DNA of 9,168 nt from an uncultured Clostridia bacterium (GTDB lineage: Bacteria; Bacillota; Clostridia; Oscillospirales; CAG-272). The stretch is taken from positions 1 to 9,168 of the forward strand of contig CAJGEA010000068.1 in the NCBI GenBank assembly GCA_904502015.1, in the 5' to 3' direction. The translations under genes were made by a program, and so were the position numbers. Position 1 is the stretch's first letter, and each line of letters begins with the position of its first letter. The notes beneath the pieces were generated by a model. The model saw only the letters and a list, made by a program, of their open reading frames with translations. It was not told the DNA's origin and made no database searches. Of this stretch, positions 5,616-9,168 are shown piece by piece.

Positions 5616-7052
5616 TTAGTTCTTGAGCTTGGGGTCAAACGCGTCGCGCAGGCCGTCACCCAGCAGGTTCAGGGACAGCACGATCAGCGAAATGACGATA
5701 GCGGGGATCACCAAGCGATAGGGATAGGACTCCAGACCGTTGAGCGCGTCGGACGCCAGCGAGCCCAGCGAGGGCATGGGGGCGTTGACACCCAAACCAA
5801 GGAAGGACAGATAGCTCTCAGTGAAGATGGCGCTGGGAATCTGAAGTGCGGTGGAAATGATGATAACGCTGATGCAGTTGGGTACGAGGTGCTTGCGGAT
5901 GATCCAGCCGCTCTTGGCGCCCGACGCCTTGGCGGACAGCACGTACTCCTGCTCGCGCAGAGAGAGGATCTGACCGCGGATCAGACGGGACATGGACACC
6001 CAGTAGAGCAGTCCAAACACCACGAACAAGCTGATCATGTTACTGCCCAGCGCCTCAAGGATGGTTCCCTCAATGACGCCGCCCAGCACCTGCTTGAGCA
6101 CGGTGGCGAGCAGAATGACCATCAGCATATCGGGCAGAGAGTAGATAATGTCAACGATTCTCATGATGACGAGGTCAACCATACCGCCGCAGTAGCCCGC
6201 GATGGAGCCAACCAGCATACCGATGATGAGCACGATGATGCTGGCGAACAGACCGACGGCGAGGGACACACGCATACCGTAGACCACGCGGATGAGGTAG
6301 TCACGGCCGTGCTGGTCGGTGCCGAAGAAGTGGGGGAACACGCTCTCGGTTTCACCCACGTAGCCCTCCAGATACACGACGTGGTATCCGTCGGGGGCCG
6401 CGATAACGGCCGCGTCGCCCGCGGAGCGGACGGCCTTGCCAAATCCCGTGGTATCCCAGATCCAGTCGGTAATGTCCTTGGCGTCCTTAAAGGTCTTGGG
6501 GCTGACCTTCTCGCTCTCGGAATACTCTACCTTGAGGAAGGCGTTGGGACTCTCAGTGGTATCGTGCGACTTGAGCGCCTCGAAGGAGGCGGTGCTGCCG
6601 TCGCTCGCCTGGAACTCGGCGAGAATGGCCTCGGCGCGGGTCTTGGCGGCGTTCACCAGCGTCTGATCGGTAACGGAGGTGCCCTCCATGGGCGCCTTGA
6701 TCACGATCTCTCGGATGTTGGCCTTACCGAGGAGCTTTTCCTGCTCGGCGGTGCCGTACTGCATGGGCGCGAGGTTGTTATAGGATGCGTCCATACGGCC
6801 CAGACTATCCATGCCCAGCATCTGATCGTAGCCGTAGGGCCAGAAGAAGGGCAGAAGCACGCAGATCAGGGTGAGCAGAATGATGATGACAAGACTCAAT
6901 GTGGCGATCTTGTTCTTCAGCAGGCGGCGCATACCGTCCTTGAAGAAGGTGGAGGAGGGGCGCATCTGCACCATATAGGCCTTTTCATCCGAGGTGGCGG
7001 GCAGGAAGGCTTGATCCACGTCGGTGTGCATGGTAAAAAATTTCTTTTTCAC
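5616..7052 (-). CDS. oppC: OppC: permease subunit with a parvulin-like extracellular insert
   Basis: This 478-residue permease subunit compares with about 300 for usual OppC. TM1 is residues 49-70. The conserved channel part starts at FFGTDQHGRDYLIRVVYG (242-259). Further membrane segments lie near 263-287, 301-320, 338-355, 394-412 and 446-466. The EAA coupling loop is 368-391 (EYVLSAKASGAK ... LVPN). Between TM1 and the GTDQHGRD motif lie about 140 extra residues (98-237). Topology places them outside the cell. Residues 112-232 resemble a PpiC/PrsA parvulin fold: opening strand NIREIVIKA, helix AAKTRAEAILAEFQ, SFEAL, then DWIWD, SAGDAAVIAAPDGYHVVYLEG. The histidine of the usual opening (RHI) is Glu here and no GGDLG-like motif is seen, so catalysis is doubtful. 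GTG is the start, with AGGAGG at 7061-7066 positioned well and abutting the oppB stop. Confidence 0.92.
   Translation of the reverse strand: MKKKFFTMHTDVDQAFLPATSDEKAYMVQMRPSSTFFKDGMRRLLKNKIATLSLVIIILLTLICVLLPFFWPYGYDQMLGMDSLGRMDASYNNLAPMQYGTAEQEKLLGKANIREIVIKAPMEGTSVTDQTLVNAAKTRAEAILAEFQASDGSTASFEALKSHDTTESPNAFLKVEYSESEKVSPKTFKDAKDITDWIWDTTGFGKAVRSAGDAAVIAAPDGYHVVYLEGYVGETESVFPHFFGTDQHGRDYLIRVVYGMRVSLAVGLFASIIVLIIGMLVGSIAGYCGGMVDLVIMRIVDIIYSLPDMLMVILLATVLKQVLGGVIEGTILEALGSNMISLFVVFGLLYWVSMSRLIRGQILSLREQEYVLSAKASGAKSGWIIRKHLVPNCISVIIISTALQIPSAIFTESYLSFLGLGVNAPMPSLGSLASDALNGLESYPYRLVIPAIVISLIVLSLNLLGDGLRDAFDPKLKN
6342..6761 (-). other. Inserted region in oppC coding a parvulin-like domain
   Basis: These codons encode residues 98-237 of OppC, between membrane helices 1 and 2. 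Ordinary OppC has only a short loop there. The segment is soluble, rich in Glu/Lys/Ala and keeps the strand-helix-strand order of a parvulin rotamase domain, including the terminal GYHVVYLEG strand. It stays in frame and shares the GC-rich codon use of the gene, so it looks long established rather than recently inserted. Confidence 0.65.
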
Positions 7053-7066
7053 GGGGCTTTCCTCCT
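7053..7066 (-). promoter_or_regulatory. oppC ribosome binding site that fixes a GTG start
   Basis: The AAAGGAGG-type site with core at 7061-7065 lies 8 nt before GTG 7052 and immediately after the oppB stop codon. The next in-frame ATG (MHT, residue 8) has no comparable site, so the GTG is preferred. Confidence 0.7.
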
Positions 7067-7996
7067 TTACTCCAGATTGATTCTCGGGTCAACGACCTTG
7101 TAGAGAATGTCGCCCACGAGATTCATGATGACGACCAGCGTTGCCAGCACGATGGTGGTACCCATGAGCAGCGGATAGTCGCGGTTGGTGATGCTGTTTA
7201 CGAAGTCGCGGCCGATGCCGGGCACGGCAAAGATACGCTCAACAACCAGCGAGCCGGTAACGATGTATGCCAGCATAGGACCGAAATAGGTGATAACGGG
7301 GATGAGGGAGTTTTTGAGCGCGTGACCGAAGATGATCTTCACGCCCGACACGCCCTTGGCCTTAGCGGTGCGGATATAGTCCTGGCCCAGCACGTCCAGC
7401 ATGGAGGAACGGGTCAGACGGGTGATATACGCGGTGGGGTACAGCGCCAGCGTGATGATGGGCAGAATGAGGCCCTTCGCCGTCTCGCCGTTTGCGGGCA
7501 GTATGCCCAGCATGGTTGAGAAGACCAGCAAGAGTATGGAGCCCATGATGAACGAGGGCATGGACACGAAGGCGGTGGTGACCACCATGATGATGCGGTC
7601 AATGAGCTTGTTACGGCGCAGAGCGGCCACCGAGCCCAGCACCACGCCCACGGCGAGTGCCGAGAAGGCGGCGATCAGACCCAGCTTGGCCGAGGTCTTC
7701 ATACCGTCGCCGATAATATCAACCACGTCGCGTCCGCGCTGCTTGATGGAGGGGCCAAAATCAAATTTGGTCACAATGTCCTTCAAATAGGTAATGTACT
7801 GCTCGCCAAGAGGTTTGTCGAGTCCGTACTTGGCCTCCAGCGCCGCCTGTGCCGCAGGAGAGATGGCTTTCTCGCCGAGGAAGGGGCCGCCGGGCACGGC
7901 GTGCATGACGAAGAAGGTCACAGTAATGACGACCCAAACCGTCAGTATAGCCAGCAAAACGCGCTTTGCTATATAAAAGAGAGTTTTGGTGTTCAT
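7067..7996 (-). CDS. oppB: OppB: oligopeptide ABC transporter permease
   Basis: This 309-residue permease subunit is the normal family length and pairs with OppC to form the channel. TM1 is about 9-31, followed by the family hallmark HAVPGGPF (32-39) and the KYGLDKPLGEQYITYL loop. Further membrane segments lie near 102-126, 133-160, 174-192, 231-252 and 278-300. The EAA loop is 205-229 (DYIRTAKAKGVSGVK), which docks on the ATPases, and the FAVPGIGRDFV motif (256-266) is conserved. The ATG at 7996 was chosen because TM1 follows as usual; AAAGGA lies 12 nt upstream, a slightly long spacing. ATG 8008 (MLERMNTK) would abut that site and is unlikely. It is the first gene of the opp operon, with 14 nt between its stop codon and the oppC start. 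Confidence 0.95.
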   Translation of the reverse strand: MNTKTLFYIAKRVLLAILTVWVVITVTFFVMHAVPGGPFLGEKAISPAAQAALEAKYGLDKPLGEQYITYLKDIVTKFDFGPSIKQRGRDVVDIIGDGMKTSAKLGLIAAFSALAVGVVLGSVAALRRNKLIDRIIMVVTTAFVSMPSFIMGSILLLVFSTMLGILPANGETAKGLILPIITLALYPTAYITRLTRSSMLDVLGQDYIRTAKAKGVSGVKIIFGHALKNSLIPVITYFGPMLAYIVTGSLVVERIFAVPGIGRDFVNSITNRDYPLLMGTTIVLATLVVIMNLVGDILYKVVDPRINLE

Positions 7997-8124
7997 ACGT
8001 TCAAGCATTCCTTTCTGATGTGTCTGATGCGCTCTGCTCTCCGCCCCGCCGAAAAGCAAAACGGCAGAACGGTATCGGGCTCCTGCAAATGAGCATAGAA
8101 CCTCATTCTTCATAGATAGTATAT

Positions 8125-8153
8125 AGTATAGCACAAATCCATCTCTTTTGCAA
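8125..8153 (-). promoter_or_regulatory. Sigma-A promoter of the opp operon
   Basis: Read on the - strand there is TTGCAA (8148-8153), a 17-bp spacer and TATACT (8125-8130) preceded by TGC, an extended -10. Transcription would start near 8118, giving a leader of about 120 nt before oppB. The -10 sequence is repeated in tandem (TATACTATATACTA). Upstream, 8160-8203 is rich in A and T tracts that could act as an UP element. I recognise no riboswitch or T-box in the leader. Confidence 0.8.
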
Positions 8154-8224
8154 GGACTATTTCCGTTTTTTTTAATTTTTTTGAAATAAATTTTTGTTTT
8201 TCCTGCATATCTCTGCCACATTTA

Positions 8225-8263
8225 CGAAAAAATCCCCTTTTGGCAAACGCCAAAAGGGGGATT
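8225..8263 (-). terminator. Intrinsic terminator of the upstream membrane-protein gene
   Basis: On the - strand a long hairpin (8249-8263 with 8231-8244, one bulged base) is followed by a run of Ts (ATTTTTTCG). It lies about 14 bp after the stop of the 173-residue gene and before the opp promoter, so the two transcripts are separate. Confidence 0.85.
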
Positions 8264-8276
8264 TGAGCGCTATATA

Positions 8277-8798
8277 TCACCGAGCCGCGCGTCTGCGCCA
8301 AAGTGTGACCGCGGCAACGCACGCTGCCGAAAGCGCCAGCGCCGCAGCGTAGGGTATGTACTTAATCAAGGGAGAAATGCCGTAAGACCCGTTGCCCATA
8401 CGCAGCACGTATCGGGCGAACATGAACTCCTGCAAGGCGGTATGCTGCTCCGCCGCCCTTTGCTGAATCATGACAATAACCGAAAAAGCGGCCGAGAGAA
8501 GATGATATTTGTTTTTCAGCGCAAATATCGCCAAAAGCACTGTCACAAGGCACAAGGCCGCGACCGACAGAACGCACAGAACGGCCAACGCGTTGATATT
8601 GGCAAAGCTGAACTCGAGCTTAAACATCACAGACCCGTCGGCTTTCGTTTGGGAGGTCAGCCTGCACATAGCGGCGTATGCCGACCGAAGCAGTATGTAC
8701 GAATAGTAAACAGACCCGATCAAAAAGAATATCGCAGAAATAAGAGAAACGATCCTCGCGCACGAGGGCATCCCCTCGCCTGTCAGCTTCTTTTTCAT
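8277..8798 (-). CDS. Unrecognised four-helix membrane protein
   Basis: This 173-residue protein matches no family I can name. Hydrophobic segments lie near residues 14-36, 68-93, 98-112 and 145-167. The first loop (about 37-67: RSAYAAMCRL...KADGSVMFKLEF) and the 113-144 loop (QQRAAEQHTALQEFMFARY...) would lie on the same side if all four segments span. The short basic N-terminus (MKKK) and the RRRAAR end suggest both termini are cytoplasmic. ATG 8798 is well supported by AAAGGAGG with core 8806-8810, seven nt upstream. It is monocistronic, with its own promoter (8867-8895) and terminator (8225-8263), so a link with the opp genes downstream is not implied. A role in transport, sensing or envelope function cannot be told apart. 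Confidence 0.8.
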   Translation of the reverse strand: MKKKLTGEGMPSCARIVSLISAIFFLIGSVYYSYILLRSAYAAMCRLTSQTKADGSVMFKLEFSFANINALAVLCVLSVAALCLVTVLLAIFALKNKYHLLSAAFSVIVMIQQRAAEQHTALQEFMFARYVLRMGNGSYGISPLIKYIPYAAALALSAACVAAVTLWRRRAAR

Positions 8799-8830
8799 GT
8801 CATACCCTCCTTTGCCGCGTTAGCATGCTG

Positions 8831-8864
8831 ACGTGGTGTTGCGGGCGCACCGCCCGCCTCACGT
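8831..8864 (-). promoter_or_regulatory. 5' leader hairpin upstream of the membrane-protein gene
   Basis: A perfect 7-bp GC stem (8841-8847 with 8851-8857) sits inside outer arms ACGTG 8831-8835 and CACGT 8860-8864. It lies near the very start of the transcript from the promoter at 8867-8895 and leaves the ribosome binding site free. It could stabilise the 5' end of the mRNA; no T-run follows, so it is not a terminator. Confidence 0.5.
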
Positions 8865-8866
8865 TC

Positions 8867-8895
8867 ATGATAGCATAACTTTACAGATATGTCAA
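8867..8895 (-). promoter_or_regulatory. Near-consensus sigma-A promoter for the 173-residue membrane protein
   Basis: On the - strand, TTGACA (8890-8895) is a perfect -35 box, followed by a 17-bp spacer and TATCAT (8867-8872) with an extended -10 TGC. This is the strongest promoter in the window by consensus. The transcript would start near 8860, giving a leader of about 60 nt. Confidence 0.87.
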
Positions 8896-8913
8896 CCGCT
8901 TCACCCGATTTTT

Positions 8914-9006
8914 CAAATTCGGATTTGTGCCTGCGGCACAGCTTTGGCTCGGGGTAGGTGCCTACCATATCCCCCGATGGAAAAGTGGTTTTCAAATTTG
9001 GATTTG
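8914..9006. repeat. Paired small palindromes upstream of the membrane-protein promoter
   Basis: CAAATTCGGATTTG (8914-8927) and CAAATTTGGATTTG (8993-9006) are two copies of one hairpin motif, starting 79 bp apart and both preceded by TTTT. Between them lie a perfect GGTAGG/CCTACC palindrome (8953-8958 with 8961-8966) and TGCC/GGCA arms. No gene is visible here. This may be the edge of a mobile or structured repeat. Confidence 0.45.
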
Positions 9007-9010
9007 TCGA

Positions 9011-9168
9011 GCAGGGGTTTCACCCCTGCACCCCACCAGAACCCTTTTTGCAAAAAAGGGTTCTGGACTCCCAAAAACCTTAAAAAACATATATTTCAAA
9101 ACGCTTTTTTAAATATATTTTTGAAGGTTCTTGAGGGGGTTCGGGGGAACTTCTTGCAAGAAGTTCCC
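9011..9168. repeat. Modular hairpin repeat, copy C (inverted relative of copy B, cut by the window end)
   Basis: From the left there is an 8-bp GC hairpin (9011-9018 with 9022-9029), then CACCCCACC, a 14-bp hairpin (9036-9049 with 9053-9066), an AT-rich core, GAGGGGGTTCGGGG, and a perfect palindrome (9145-9156 with 9157-9168) running off the window. Positions 9124-9168 are the exact reverse complement of 1279-1323 in copy B, and its core also resembles copy B in AT-rich pattern. The left half matches the ends of copy A in layout. Confidence 0.8.

Noticed and set aside
7997..8118. Riboswitch or T-box in the opp leader
   Set aside because: Only weak GCCG/CGGC pairing is seen, with no conserved T-box or riboswitch core and no terminator before oppB.
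7067..8221. A longer OppB of 384 residues starting at 8221, or 345 from ATG 8113
   Set aside because: Both extensions read through the promoter or leader, lack ribosome binding sites and would put 39-75 non-family residues before TM1.

Overview
The window looks like chromosome from a GC-rich, low-oxygen Gram-positive of the Clostridia, probably a gut Oscillospiraceae/Ruminococcaceae-type bacterium. This is inference from strong AGGAGG-type ribosome binding sites, a clostridial lipoprotein signal on the binding protein, a half-size TauE/SafE protein, and palindromic dispersed repeats. I see no phage, plasmid, CRISPR, rRNA or tRNA genes.

Layout: (1) 1-274 is an intergenic edge with a 58-bp palindromic repeat. 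(2) 275-1325, + strand, has a small helical protein of ferritin-like appearance and a half-size TSUP (TauE/SafE) membrane protein. The TSUP gene is boxed in by two members of a modular hairpin-rich repeat family (copies A and B), and its last 15 codons lie inside copy B. (3) 1505-1564 is a strong bidirectional terminator between convergent transcripts. (4) 7996 down to 1642, - strand, is a complete oligopeptide ABC transporter operon in the order oppB-oppC-oppD-oppF-oppA, with a good sigma-A promoter at 8125-8153. (5) 8798-8277, - strand, is an unrecognised four-helix membrane protein with its own near-consensus promoter and terminator. (6) 8900-9168 holds small paired palindromes and repeat copy C, an inverted relative of copy B cut by the window edge.

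The opp operon encodes two membrane subunits (OppB, OppC), two ATPases (OppD, OppF, both with a C-terminal four-cysteine motif) and a surface lipoprotein that captures peptides (OppA). Two of these parts are abnormal. OppA is circularly permuted: after the lipoprotein signal it begins with what is normally the C-terminal third of the protein (residues 35-220), followed by the normal N-terminal two thirds (221-594). OppC carries about 140 extra residues between its first and second membrane helices, placed outside the cell, resembling a parvulin-type (PpiC/PrsA/SurA) foldase domain that seems to lack catalytic features. Together these make the extracellular face of this transporter unlike textbook Opp, and they are the main discovery here.
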